From positions 116,001 through 180,000 of the forward strand of contig CAWZYM010000312.1 of the NCBI GenBank assembly GCA_963966185.1: a DNA stretch of 64,000 nt. The letters are read 5' to 3'. Positions 12,401-23,787 of the stretch are shown here, piece after piece. Numbering within the stretch: position 1 is the first letter of the stretch; each line of letters opens with the position of its first letter. The notes under the pieces were generated by a model. That model saw only the letters and a list, made by a program, of their open reading frames with translations, searched no databases and was not told the origin of the DNA. This DNA comes from Rhabditoides inermis (lineage: Eukaryota > Nematoda > Chromadorea > Rhabditida > Rhabditidae). Both the position numbers and the translations under genes were made by a program.

Positions 12401-12573
12401 AGTTGTCTGCACTAGAGAGATGGAGAGGTAAGTACGTTCCAGATTTACAAACAAGTAAACAAACAAGTAAACAAGCCCACCTCCTGCTGTGGGGGGAGCT
12501 GCCGGCCGATGAGTGGGAGGTGTAGTCGGCAGTACACACGCGGAGAGACATGTCCGGAGACGAGGACATGGCT
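9089..12573 (-). CDS. Transcription factor with two bZIP domains (CES-2/PAR-like)
   Basis: Nuclear DNA-binding protein of 373 aa. Exons on the minus strand: 12573-12481 (ATG at 12569), 12300-12198, 11620-11543, 11357-11265, 11084-10754, 10162-10044, 9805-9701, 9583-9485 and 9193-9089 (TGA). All junction phases agree. The first bZIP lies at about residues 41-90, with basic motif NNEASRRSR followed by the zipper [20 protein letters not shown]. The second lies at about 309-370, with basic motif NNEAAKRCR, then AVFEYRSRR and a zipper starting [13 protein letters not shown]. Both basic regions are of the PAR/E4BP4/CES-2 type, which in C. elegans includes CES-2, a cell-death regulator. The middle is Ser/Pro/Gln-rich and has three GGASM repeats. 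An upstream 5' exon, or trans-splicing at the acceptor before 12573, is likely. The alternative is two merged genes, but no terminal exon or promoter is seen between the domains. Confidence 0.82.
9222..9476. repeat. (GA)n-rich tract in intron 8 of the bZIP gene
   Basis: About 250 bases of GA with GGGG interruptions. On the coding (minus) strand it reads as a pyrimidine tract upstream of the last acceptor. Confidence 0.9.
9605..9690. repeat. GATT/ATCG simple repeat
   Basis: Interspersed GATT and ATCG tetramers in an intron of the bZIP gene, giving many ATCGAT palindromes. Confidence 0.8.
10872..10924 (-). repeat. 15-bp in-frame tandem repeat in bZIP exon 5
   Basis: Three near-identical 15-base units (GGGGCCTCGATGGGC on the minus strand). 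Each encodes five residues of the GASMG type, so repeat number can change without shifting frame. It lies in the low-complexity segment between the two bZIP domains. Confidence 0.85.
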
Positions 12574-13454
12574 CTGAAGGAAATTGAAAATTAGAATAAA
12601 GGAAGATTCCAGGACTCTATCGCGGCACGAGGATGATGATAGGATAGAAGACAATCGAATAATTGTGTAAAAGATTCTAGGATGTGACGCGGCACGTGAT
12701 TGTTGGCATGAAAAAATGGATAAACAGGCAATCAGAATGAAATACGAACAAGAGGACAATGCATATGAAACATCACACACGAATAGTTGATCTGCCGAGG
12801 GTGCGTCTCTCCCTCTCTCTCTCTATTCGGGTCGTGTGTGTGGGTGCACTCACTCGCGTGTCGTCCCTAGTGGGAACACCTGCAATCCCCCCTCCCCGAT
12901 GCCCCCAGGGCGAATAGCCGGTCAGCAGAGAGAGCGGAGGGCGCAGACAGAGAGACAGACGAGAGAGGGGTCAGCGCCGGAGAGAAGGCAGACAGTGTGA
13001 GGCTGAACCGTTGGACGCGCGAACCGGTTCGGCGTGAACGGAGAAAGTTTCAAAAGTGTCGGGTGCGCTAAGATGAAGGGTTCCGGAATAGGGGAGGGAG
13101 TGATAGCGAGTTTTCAGTTTTGTTAGGAATTGTGAAGGTGGTATATATGTAGAAATGTAGAATGTGGCATTGTGAATTCCTTGGCGATGATTCAGCCATG
13201 GAAAAGCAACAAGCGAACACCCACACACACCAAAACATACTGCGCATTCCTTTTTGCCATCGTCTTTACAGTATTACCATTATGAAATTCATATGACAAG
13301 TTGCTAGTTTGAAATTCGGCATAAGAAGTAACACTTACGAAATTGAAACGTTCGATGATTCAACTATTCAACTTACGTGTTGTTGTCCGAAATCACAACA
13401 TTTGCTTTGCACTGTACTTGAGAAAGGAAAAGATTATCTAAAGAGACGGCATAA

Positions 13455-13513
13455 AGAGGGAGAGAGAGATAGAGAGATAGAGAGATAGAGAGATAGAGAG
13501 ATAGAGAGATAGA

Positions 13514-13560
<47 letters not shown>
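13455..13560. repeat. AGAGAGAT octamer tandem repeat plus (GA)n
   Basis: About eight copies of an octamer unit (GATAGAGA register) followed by about 35 bases of pure GA, so the array looks like a point mutation amplified by slippage. Confidence 0.9.
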
Positions 13561-13564
<4 letters not shown>

Positions 13565-13946
13565 AGCCGAGCTTGGGTGCAAGAGCATAGTAGCAGCCGG
13601 CTGGGCCCGGCGTTCACTCTGACCCAGTTCGCGAGTCCGGATCCGGCAAGCCGCGACCGGTCCATACAAGGCAGGCCAGACGAGGGAGGAGAGAGCGCAG
13701 CGAAACGAGAGACGCAGACGCTGGAGGAAGGAGAGAGTGGGGGAAGGAGGAGGGCGCAGACGCGGCCGGCTGACCCTGACTCGAACTCGTTGGCGAAACG
13801 GGATCTCCGGGAAAGTGAGAGGAGGCAATCGAGTGAAAGGAGAGAGAGACAAGGAGAAAGGAATTGCGTCGAAAGGAAAACGGACAGGGCTGACCTGATG
13901 TGTGTCCGCTTGCAACATAGAGAGAGAGATAGAGAGAGAAAAGAGA

Positions 13947-13977
<31 letters not shown>

Positions 13978-14613
13978 ACGGTCAGAAAGTGGGTAGCTAA
14001 TTCAAACTGAAAAGGATGAAGAATAGAGTTTCAAAAGTTCAAAAGTATCTAATTAATATACAATACACAACACACATGTTGCCAGTAACCACCAGCAGGC
14101 GGCGTGGGTGTGATATGCAAATGCGGGTGGCTTAATCTAGGGGTGGCACTAGGGGTAAACAAGGTCAGCTGCCTTCCCTTCTTCATATCTCGCGCGCCCT
14201 GGCACCAGCCTCCTGCCACACTGCCAAAACAACCACAGAGTACACAAGCTAGAGAGAGGGGGGGGGGTCAGATGAGGTCAATTCAAAGGCGTCAATGGGA
14301 GGGGAGAGAGAGAATTGCCACCAATAAGCAGGGTGTAAACAAGTGTCATAGAGCAATATGAGACCGAGAAGAGAATAATATTGTTTCCCTGAATTAGAAG
14401 GAATTCTGATGTCATATTTAGTGTAACATTACGTTTGATTCTCATTTTGATTGCGAAAACATTGGTGAATGGTGTGAAAATTTGTAATATTACCTGCAAA
14501 ATGATAACATCTGGAAACAGAAAACTACAAAAAGTTACCTAGCACATAGTCAACGAATAGCGTCAATGAGGAACCGTCGGAACAGGTTGGATGAAGGTAT
14601 AATGGGGGAGAGT

Positions 14614-14659
<46 letters not shown>

Positions 14660-15120
14660 CGGGAGACAGAGTTGTACTATGCATGTGAATGCGGCCTGAA
14701 TTCAGTACAGTGCCTGTACTTGCAGTGTAGTAATTCGTATTCCCATCCCCTTTTCCACTCTCTAATCAGTAAAGTTTTGCAAGTGTTTACGAGAAAGACG
14801 ATAAGAGATGATAATACGAGGAAGTGAGCTGAATTCTGAATTTATTTTCAAACTAGTTGTTGTCAAACAAACTATTTGTTTTCTGCCACATCCACATGCC
14901 ATTTAGAATCTGGTACACACAATCATATAGTTGGGATCTGAAAATGGCTAGAAAATGGCTAGACAAGTTTGATTCTGGTGAACAAAGAGACAAACAAAAC
15001 ACTGCGCGGAAGAAAATGAGTGTAATCTGACAGATGTGCGAGGATAATTGGTAGATCTCTCCATTGATCTCACCCTATTGAGACATCCTTAGAGTGGGAG
15101 AGAGAGAGAGATAGAGAGAT

Positions 15121-15171
<51 letters not shown>

Positions 15172-15623
15172 GCCTTGACCCTCATTGACCTTACACGGCT
15201 GTTGCACGTGGCAAGTGTCTGCCAGACATCAAAGCGTCTCATCTTCCAAATCCCGACACGAGTGGAAGTGAGACATCTGCGGTTGGGCAACTCCAAGGTG
15301 AACGCACGCACTTTCTTTGAACTCGCCGACAAATGCGGTAATTTTTTCTCGAATCTACAGATGGTCCAGTAATAGACTCGAAATTACCATGACAATGATT
15401 TACATGCGTAGAAGCAGTAATCTAGGAGTCAACAGCTGTTTCCGGGGACTCGATGACAGTCATTTAGTCTGGCTTTTCGGGTCACGCTCGTAAAAATCAG
15501 GGGAAAAGCAGCTGCTGCTGGGAATATGCTAATTAGCATGTGAAATCGAGCCGTCAAGAAATGAGGTCACGCTTCACATATCGCTCCGGGTGCAAACAAC
15601 AGAGAGGTACACAAATAAGCTAG

Positions 15624-15629
15624 TTTATT
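15624..15629 (-). promoter_or_regulatory. Poly(A) signal AATAAA (minus strand)
   Basis: Hexamer about 235 bases downstream of the TPM gene stop codon. Confidence 0.6.
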
Positions 15630-15674
15630 GCTATTGACAATCAGTATACCGCGTAACCCGTTCTACAAGCAACT

Positions 15675-15721
<47 letters not shown>

Positions 15722-15862
15722 GAGCGAACAAAAATACCTAGACATATTGAGAACCTATTGCACATGAGACCCTAGAGTTGTACGAATTCACAAAACGTAA
15801 TCTATAAAGGTAAAGGTAGCCCCCAAATTACTCTGCGAAGGGGATCGAATGAGATCTGATCT

Positions 15863-16612
15863 CTACAGCCGGTTGACTTGTGGAGCGCTAGCCTTCTTGG
15901 AGAATGCAGTGAAGAGCATGACTCGATTCTTGGACGCCGTCGCGTTGACCAGAGTCCCACCGACTTTCGACGGACGGAAGCGACGCTGAAAGAAAATGAT
16001 TCTCGGAGAAGGAGATTCATCCAATTAGCGGCACGATTCCACAGTGAACTGAGTAAGTGGAAATGAAACGTATTCATAGAGGGGAGGAGCAAAGATTGAG
16101 ATTGAACACAAATTTACACTGCGCCGAAGTGAACTGCGGTTCTTCTTATCGATGAACACCTGATTGATTTTCGTATTAATACAACTTATTAGAATGAATA
16201 AAAAAACTTGTAAAAGTACTCACTCGGTTCTTCTGATCGCTGACGCGTTCGATGATCGAGTTGGAAATGCACCTGAATAGATTACGGTAAACCAATACAG
16301 TATACCTAACACTACAGTATTCTACCGTAACCTCACCATACAAGCGACACAGCCATGAGCAGTCCCCCACCCCCGAACACTGCCCAACGAGGAACGCCCA
16401 TCACTTTCTAAAAGAAATCGATTAATTAAATATTTTCATTTTCCTTATCGTCCAGCGTTTGACATTTACCCCCAGTTTTTCATACCACCATTTTCTGCAT
16501 TTTTGGCGGGGGTCATCGACATTTTTCTCGGCGAAAGGAAAAGAAAGACAAGGCCACTCCCCAGGGACTACTCTTGCTGGTCGCGAGTCAAACGAGTAAA
16601 GTAATGTCATCC

Positions 16613-16654
<42 letters not shown>

Positions 16655-17377
16655 ACCCCCCCTCTCCAGTTAGTAGTACCAGTTAGCGGACCAACCACAC
16701 GACGCGGTGTCTCACTCGTCTCTTGCCGCGAACCTGCTGCTGTTGTGTGTGCAGTCTCTCGGCCGAGTCGTGGATGGCTTGCAGGATGGCCTGTCTGGCG
16801 GATAGACGCGCGGGAAGGAGGGAGGGGAGGGAGTGGTGAGAGAGACGGTGCAGGGTGCCACTGAATGAGACATGTTGCCATACGTTTCAGGTTGATAATA
16901 ACATGGTGATAGAGAGTGTTTGAATAATATGTCATTCTACTGATCATTCTGCTTCATTGTACAGAACTGCTGCTAGCCATTGAAGTTTCAATGTGGTCAT
17001 ACGTTTCATGATGATAGTAACATGGTGTTGGTGTTGGTCATTGTTTATCCAATGGCCATACGTTTCTGTTCCCTAATAACATGGTCTTGAAGACTGTTGA
17101 CACAATATACTTGTTGATTTTGCATTCACAAATCATTATTTGCATTGTTTCAATGTTGAGTGAGATATGTTTCAGGTTGACAATATAAAATGGTGTGAAG
17201 AGGCTTGAACTAATGCGCCCCGTTAAGTCCTTCTCGAACATAACATTACATAACTTCGAAAGAGAACAATACACAACTCCACGATCTTCTCCCTCTCCCT
17301 CCCCTCTCTCTCCCTCTCTCCCTCTCTCCCTCTCTCCCTCTCTCCCTCTCTCCCTCTCTCCCTCTCTCCCTCTCTCC

Positions 17378-17430
<53 letters not shown>

Positions 17431-18101
17431 CTCCCTCTCCCTCTCCCCCTCTCTCCGTCTCATCACCCACCCGAACTGAGTGATGAGAAAAGGCGCGCGT
17501 CGACGGTGCGGCGCCCACTCACTGCAAAGAAAGGGTAAACTACCGAATTCCTACTCTCTGTTTAGCGCTCACTCTCTTCCCAACTGCATTCGCGAATACC
17601 CAAAGCATTCGAAAGCCGACGGAACACCGAACACGGTTGGAAAAGTGCGGAAGGGTTTGAATAAAGCTCTTTCGAACAGACTGATCACACGTCAGAAGTG
17701 AAAACATCTCACCGTATGTACACGACGAGCATGTCGCCTCCCCATCTGTCGAAAAGACGCCGGGCGAATTCAAAGGCGGCCGCCGACAGCGAGGGAGGCT
17801 CGTGGTGCGCCAGAGACGGCACGCACGCAGTCAGACTAGAAGACTCTCTCTCTCTCTTTCTCTCTCTCACTCTCCCTCCCTCCCTCTCTCCCTCTCTTCT
17901 CTCTTTCTCTATCTCTCTTTGACTACTGATTACTGATTGCTGTTACAACTTTTAAATCAACTTTTTTTTATTTGCATACATTGGTTATTCGCAGTGCCCT
18001 ATGATGTGTGTTTTCCCCCAGTGTTTTTCGCACGGCTTCTCCCAACAACAGACCACTTTGGCATAGCCCGTAAAGTGGCCACTGGAGACTCTAGAAGTCA
18101 G

Positions 18102-18150
<49 letters not shown>

Positions 18151-19123
18151 CGAGAGAGGGGGGGGGGAGGGGGAAGAAACCACAAAAACCGTCTTAGTAA
18201 ACAATGACGCATGTCTTGGTTTCAACAGTCGCCGGGTAATTGGAACCAAAACGAAAAGATGAAAGCTGAAGATGAAAATGCACAATTAACTCCACAGGAT
18301 CTTCTAAACTGTTTGGCACGTCGTGTGCAAAAAACTGGCTTGCGCGCATGCTGAAATCCTAACTTTTGAAAGTTGAACTCAGTTATATACTATAAAATAT
18401 CACTACATTTTAAAATCATAAAACTGGTTTTGTAAACAATACCCCAAAAACTGGGGAAGAACGCCCACCTGGTTATGCTGGTCACCGGCACAACGGCGAC
18501 AGCTACCCGCGCCGGCCCGAGATGCGTCGTCAGGTTGGCCTTCCTGCAACGACCAGCGATCGCTCACCAATGGTCAGTTTTGTGAGATCTTCACAGACAC
18601 GAACTCATTATGAAAAGATGTAGACACGATGAGATCTAGTGGCATTTAGCACTCTACTGCATGTGTGTGGCGCAATTGTTTCAATTGTAAATGATCTCAT
18701 GAAAAGATGTTTCATACCTAATAGATGTGGCGATGAGTTCTGCTTCGGTGCGCGACAGAAGTCCGCCAGGGTCACAGAGAAGAGGGGTCTGCACAGAGGA
18801 AAACAACTGTTATGTAGAGTACAGATCCCCAGAAAAATTCTCAGAAAGTCCTTTTTTGTATCATAAAGCGGCTTTTTGATACACAATCGAGTCTGACCTC
18901 GCCTTTATTATTACGCGGATCGACTAGATCGTAATGCAAGATCATCTTCTGGTACTCATGAACTCACATTATGATAATTCGTCTGGCAGAAGAGTGTGTG
19001 CTGAGGGGTGTTGAACATGGGGAAATCACAGGGTCCATAGCTGGTGAAAGTCGGATCGACAGGCGACGGAGAAGTGGGGAGAAGGAAGAGAGAGGGGAGG
19101 AGGAGCAGAGACACCCGTGTCAT
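15863..19123 (-). CDS. TPM-domain single-pass membrane protein (MOLO-1-like)
   Basis: Predicted secreted-side TPM domain protein of 273 aa. The TPM family includes nematode MOLO-1, an auxiliary subunit of levamisole-type acetylcholine receptors. Exons: 19123-18968, 18788-18718, 18543-18469, 17835-17713, 17521-17471, 16794-16734, 16407-16337, 16272-16224, 16159-16118 and 15985-15863 (TAG). Intron phases agree throughout. The start was set at MTRVSLLLLPSLFLLPTS, a clear signal peptide. TPM hallmarks are CDPGGLLSRTEAELI (about residue 56), RVAVAVVP, and FARRLFDRWGGDMLVVYI (about 125-142). A hydrophobic helix (VPRWAVFGGGGLLMAVSLV) at about 183-203 is followed by a basic cytoplasmic tail. The usual NDNG loop of TPM domains is replaced by a short basic segment from exon 5, the least certain exon. 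The role in receptor modulation is inference from the family. Confidence 0.75.
16870..17195. repeat. Interspersed repeat with CATACGTTTCA / AACATGG motif
   Basis: Four diverged copies (about 16873, 16995, 17052 and 17165) of a 35-base unit, CATACGTTTC...TGATAATAACATGG, lie in the intron between exons 5 and 6 of the TPM gene. Spacing is uneven (about 55-120 bases), so this is not a simple tandem array. Confidence 0.65.
17280..17460. repeat. (CCCTCT)n then (CT)n tract
   Basis: A hexamer CCCTCT/CTCTCC array of about 110 bases followed by pure CT. On the gene's minus strand this is GA-rich and starts within about 10 bases of the exon-5 donor. Confidence 0.9.
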
Positions 19124-19590
19124 GCGTGCACTGAAGAACATAAACGATAACCATACTAAAGCAATGAACATATTTCATACAGAAAATGAAGAAAGAAGAA
19201 TAGTTGTCGGTTTTTGTGTTTGTGAATTGTGAACTGCGCGCATTCTTTGGACGGACAGAGATTACAAACAAAACAACGGAGCTGGTGGAATTGGATTTGG
19301 AGCAGTCGGAACACGGCGTCAAAACGAGAGAGCCAGACAAGAAGTCGAGGCGACTGCAGAGACGAGAAAAGACACACACGCACACCACAACACTGCACTA
19401 CAGGACACGACGTGACGAGAACTATGAATTTTTGAAAGCGTCGTCCAGACATGAGTCAGTTCTCGAATGTTCTGGGTACGCAAAACACAAATGTGCTACA
19501 AAAGGAAGAGAGAGGGCGTATTTTGGAAGAATTTCGGACACGAACGCCGCGTGTTCCATTATTCATCGCCATTTTTCCCGACAACGAATT

Positions 19591-19673
<83 letters not shown>

Positions 19674-20025
19674 CAAAGGGCAGATTTGTCAATGTGCCGG
19701 CTCGAGCCAGCTATTTTGCATATCACTCATAGCCTATGTGTATGGGAGGGGTATGGGCGGCTATGGAAACTGGAGTGGGCCATTTATATGGACACCTTGC
19801 CCAAATTGCGGGGGGCGGAGGAAATCCTGGTCTGGAACCGCTTACTCCGGAACCCGGAAGGTCCGCCGGACCTATAGGACAAGGACCAGTGGGGGTTATG
19901 CCAACCGAATTATGGGAGGAAAGGTGGGAAGGGGGCTGATTGGAGAGAGAGAGAAAAAAGGGGAGACTACCGTGGTAAGTGGCAGAGAAACTGCCATGGT
20001 AAGTGAGCCAATCGGGTCACGCCGG

Positions 20026-20064
<39 letters not shown>

Positions 20065-20090
20065 GAGAAAGAGGGAGAATGAGAGAGAGG

Positions 20091-20122
<32 letters not shown>

Positions 20123-20366
20123 AGTTGTATATGCTGTGAGAATGAGAAAGGAATTGCTGGGTTCGCAGCTTCCTGCGAGTGTTGATTGGACAATAGTTGG
20201 GTAGGAGTTGGACAGGGAAGTGGGTTGGCGAGGGAAGAGGGGTCGGAAGGAAGTGGCGCCCTTTGGACGCGCGCCTTCTTTGGTTATGCTCCGACATCTA
20301 TTTATCATAGCGAGGGGCTGACGCGTGGCGGGGGGATCTCACAAAAAGAGAGGGAGGGAGGGAGGG

Positions 20367-20423
<57 letters not shown>

Positions 20424-21035
20424 ATATCGGGAAATGAAGCTCCTCTCCATGGAATTTTTGAAACAACGCAGGAGTGCCGTGCAAATGTCAACTTTTTGAC
20501 GGAGTGCCTCCTACGCACTGCTCAACTGGCTCGCGTCACAAGAAAACCACATAATTGCGCTTGTTGGCCCACAGCTCTTGTCGTTGAAAAGAAACTGAAT
20601 GGCTCCACAGTCGCACGTTTGACCGCAACAATTTGAGATGAACGTTGAAGTTGGTTAGTGATTTTTGGACGTATAAAATGTATCTTGAAGCATGGAAGGT
20701 GAGGAAGTTCGCGAGAAGTAGAAAACAATGCGAACATGTAGCCCCTTCTCCGCCCGCGCGATCTTTTCTCCATTCGCCCGAATGACCACGTCTTGCGAAT
20801 AAAACACGAGAAGACGATGCACGAGTTGCAAAAGATGAAGAAGTGAGGTGAGAGAGAGAGAGAAAGAGAGAGAGAGAGGGTTGCGACCTTCCGGGTCTCC
20901 CTCTCAAGCAATCTGAATATCGGATCGCCACAACTTTTAATTTGCCACACTCGGCCACTCTAGATGGGAAAGTGTGGTGGTGAGACGAGGGCAGTCTCGA
21001 GAAGGGTTTCTGACGTGGCCGTTCGGACTTCATTG

Positions 21036-21084
<49 letters not shown>

Positions 21085-21145
21085 GTGTTCAGGAGATGTG
21101 GTAGCTGAAGCGTGAGCGTATTGTCCCTCCCACTCCCTCTCCCCC

Positions 21146-21184
<39 letters not shown>

Positions 21185-21919
21185 CTTCCTCTCTCCCTCT
21201 TTGCCACTCCCTCTGCCACTCTCAAATGACACTTTTTGACCCATTGTGTCTGGGGGCTTCTGCCGAGGAAACACATGAAGCAACTGCCGCACGCCCAAAA
21301 AGTGTGGTTGATTGAATAGGCCTCGTTTAAGACGGAAGCTTGTTTTCGCATGTTTGTTGCCTCTTGAGTGGAAACATTAGACTTTTAGACATCGGAAAAC
21401 TTTCCGCTGTCCTAATCCGGTCATGAATCGAGATAGAGAAAGGCCTATTGTTTCATCCGGCCAGGTAATTGCGGATTTGCGGGAACCGGACGATTTGACG
21501 GGAGGGGATATCCTATTTTCACGTTCGACCCGCCCCTTTGCGCGAGAATCGCCATTGTTTCCACCGTCGTTTCAAGAGTGATCGGACGAGAGAGCGGGTG
21601 ATTCGAAGAGGGTGCAGACAGTGAGAGCATGAGAGGTTCGGAGAGAGTGTGATAATCGGCGAGAGAGGTGAGAAGGGGGGAGGGGAGGACGGGATTTCGA
21701 CGCGCTATCAAAGGACCAGTGATATCAGTGCTAGTCGCGGCTGATAGCAACATCACAGTACGGTAGCTAGCGCACTCGGGACACTGTCGATTTATTACCC
21801 GGCTAATGCATTGTTTCCATGAATCGTTCACTGTTGTTACCTTGGTTCAGCTTCTATTCGTGTATTGATCGATCCATTTCCTCTTTTACAGTACAGTACT
21901 CTCATTTGCATGTTACAGT
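19124..21919. other. 2.8 kb divergent intergenic region (TPM gene / warthog gene)
   Basis: No confident exon. Two divergent promoters should lie here. GA tracts occur at 19590-19672, 20030-20120, 20365-20415 and 20850-20880, and CT tracts at 21036-21082 and 21145-21182. A Gly/Pro-rich open frame at 19736-19939 is discussed as a finding. Close to the warthog start there is GCGAGAGAG at 21659 and a TACAGTA-rich stretch at 21890-21920 ending in a probable trans-splice acceptor one base before the ATG. Confidence 0.5.
21911..21919 (+). promoter_or_regulatory. Probable SL trans-splice acceptor of the warthog gene
   Basis: TGTTACAG followed by T and then the ATG. The next gene shows the same arrangement (CTACAG, T, ATG at 27182-27188), which suggests very short 5' UTRs made by spliced-leader addition. 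Confidence 0.45.
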
Positions 21920-23739
21920 ATGCTGCTTCGGCTAGCAGTCCTATCTTGCGTTGCGGCGAGCGCGTGGGCGGCCTCTTGCGGCGGATCCGGCATACCCTTC
22001 CGATTCGAGGTACTGCATTGTTATTTCAAACCAGTGAAACAACTTGCATATTGAATGTTGAATGAGTAATGTTCTGTTCCACGATAGTCAATACGATTCA
22101 GAGTTGCCTGCTAACTATAGCGTTGTTTGATCGCATCCGTTTTCACTTTCCGTGAACAAGAATGAACTGGATAGTGCCTAATCTGTGATAAGTTCGAGAG
22201 AAAAGCAAGAAACAATCCCGACACCGGATTTTCTCGCGCCGTTCGAAATTCGTGGCCGCAATTAGGTCAATTCGCGACATGAAACATGGAAAGGATTTTA
22301 CGAACCTCGAAACGCTTGAATGTCTCGTAAACTGACAACTACAACATTCATTGTTCACAAAAAACATACTAAACAACCAAAAAACTAATGTTTATTCGGA
22401 ATACGCACAGGGAATTCATGAGAGAAAACGTTTTCAAAATCCACTTTGCAGGTGCTTCCCTCTGGTACGCCGGTGCTCGGATGCGCATCGCCCCAGTGTT
22501 TCGGAGCGGAGAACGGAGGAAGGGACATCATGCACGACGCAAAGTTCAACGTGCGTTCTCTCTCTCCCTCCCTCTCTCTCTCCCTCTCTCCCTCTCTCTC
22601 TCCCTCCCCTCCCTCCCTCCTCCCTCTCTCTCTCTCTCCCTTTATCCTTCTCCCTAACTGTCCCTCTCTCCAGCCCGGACCCGATGGAGAGGACGGCTTC
22701 TTCCGCGAGGGCGACCTCAGCAGGACTAGGGGAAGGTGAGCTGTGGTACAAACAAACGATACAACACTACAACACAATACAGATAAACATCACAAAATAG
22801 TACACAAATGTGGGTCTGGGAAGTACACAAATGTGGGTCTGGGAAGTGCATAAGTATTCTGCAAGATCAGACACCTTGCGTTCAGATGGCGCGACGCCCC
22901 GGCGCAGATCGCCGACTGTCCGGCCTCGTTCTCGTCCTCCTCCTGCTCCTCCGCCAACCAGTGGGTCGGAGGGTTCAACGCCGGACGCGACGGAGAGTGA
23001 GTGCGGGGGGGGAAGGGGCAAGTATTCCGAACGACGGGAAGTTACTGATTATATTTACCCACGGGAATAGGCGATTGGGACGATGGAAGATCGGATGAGC
23101 TTGAAAGATTCGAGACACTGATCATATTTTCCAGTCTCCAGCTGCAGTGCTGTCACTATGACGGTCTCCGACTGTCCACTGAAGTCGGACGCCCCATCGT
23201 TCACGCTGGAGAGGTGTACTCGGGAGGTGAGCACCTTCTCTCTCTCTCCCCTCTTTCTCTCCCCCTCCCTCCCTCCCTCCCTCCCTCTCTCCCTTTCTCT
23301 TTCTCTCCCTTTATCTTTCTCTCCCTCTCTCTCCCTCTCTAATCCCTCTCTCTCCAGGTGAGGTGATCCGCGATGGTCGCCAGACTGGCTTTGACCTTAT
23401 TGCCAACGTGAAGAAGATCTCCTCCTCCGATGGGAGCATCGCGTACGAGCTGACAGTGCGCAGGATGACCTGCCTCCCCGATCCGCCAGAGGACGTCAAC
23501 GATGGTGGGTATGGGTGTTCATTGAGACTGTGGTGCACTAAACCACGCGTTCTGTTTCTGTCCGGTTGTTTGTTTACTAGAAGGTTTCAAATAACAATTT
23601 GTAACAAATCTCTTTCCAGTCGGCCTCGACTCCCCCTCGGACATCACTCGCATTCTGGACAAGGCGGCAGAGGACCCCGTGCAGCAGCTCAGCCCCGAGA
23701 GCGGGTACGCCGGAGCTGGGGGGAACGGAGGTAAGCAGA

Positions 23740-23787
<48 letters not shown>

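Larger units (their letters stand above)
12574..15862. other. 3.3 kb between bZIP start and TPM gene end
   Basis: No firm exon. It probably holds the promoter and 5' UTR of the bZIP gene. Contents: a CT run near 12805-12830; AGAGAGAT octamer repeats at 13455-13560 running into pure (GA)n; further GA tracts at 13918-13978, 14620-14656 and 15100-15170; and a (CT)n tract at 15676-15718. A GAGACGCAG element at about 13708 matches the reverse of the CTGCGTCTC box known from C. elegans promoters. A 65-codon plus-strand open frame at 15175-15372 is reported as a finding, not a gene. Confidence 0.5.

Noticed and set aside
13455..13560. Octamer array considered as CRISPR-like repeats
   Set aside because: No spacers; simple slippage array in a eukaryotic genome.
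18899..18948. Extra TPM exon reading KMILHYDLVDPRNNKGE
   Set aside because: It would leave an intron of only 19 bases before it, and the exon 18968 to 18788 joint is already in phase.
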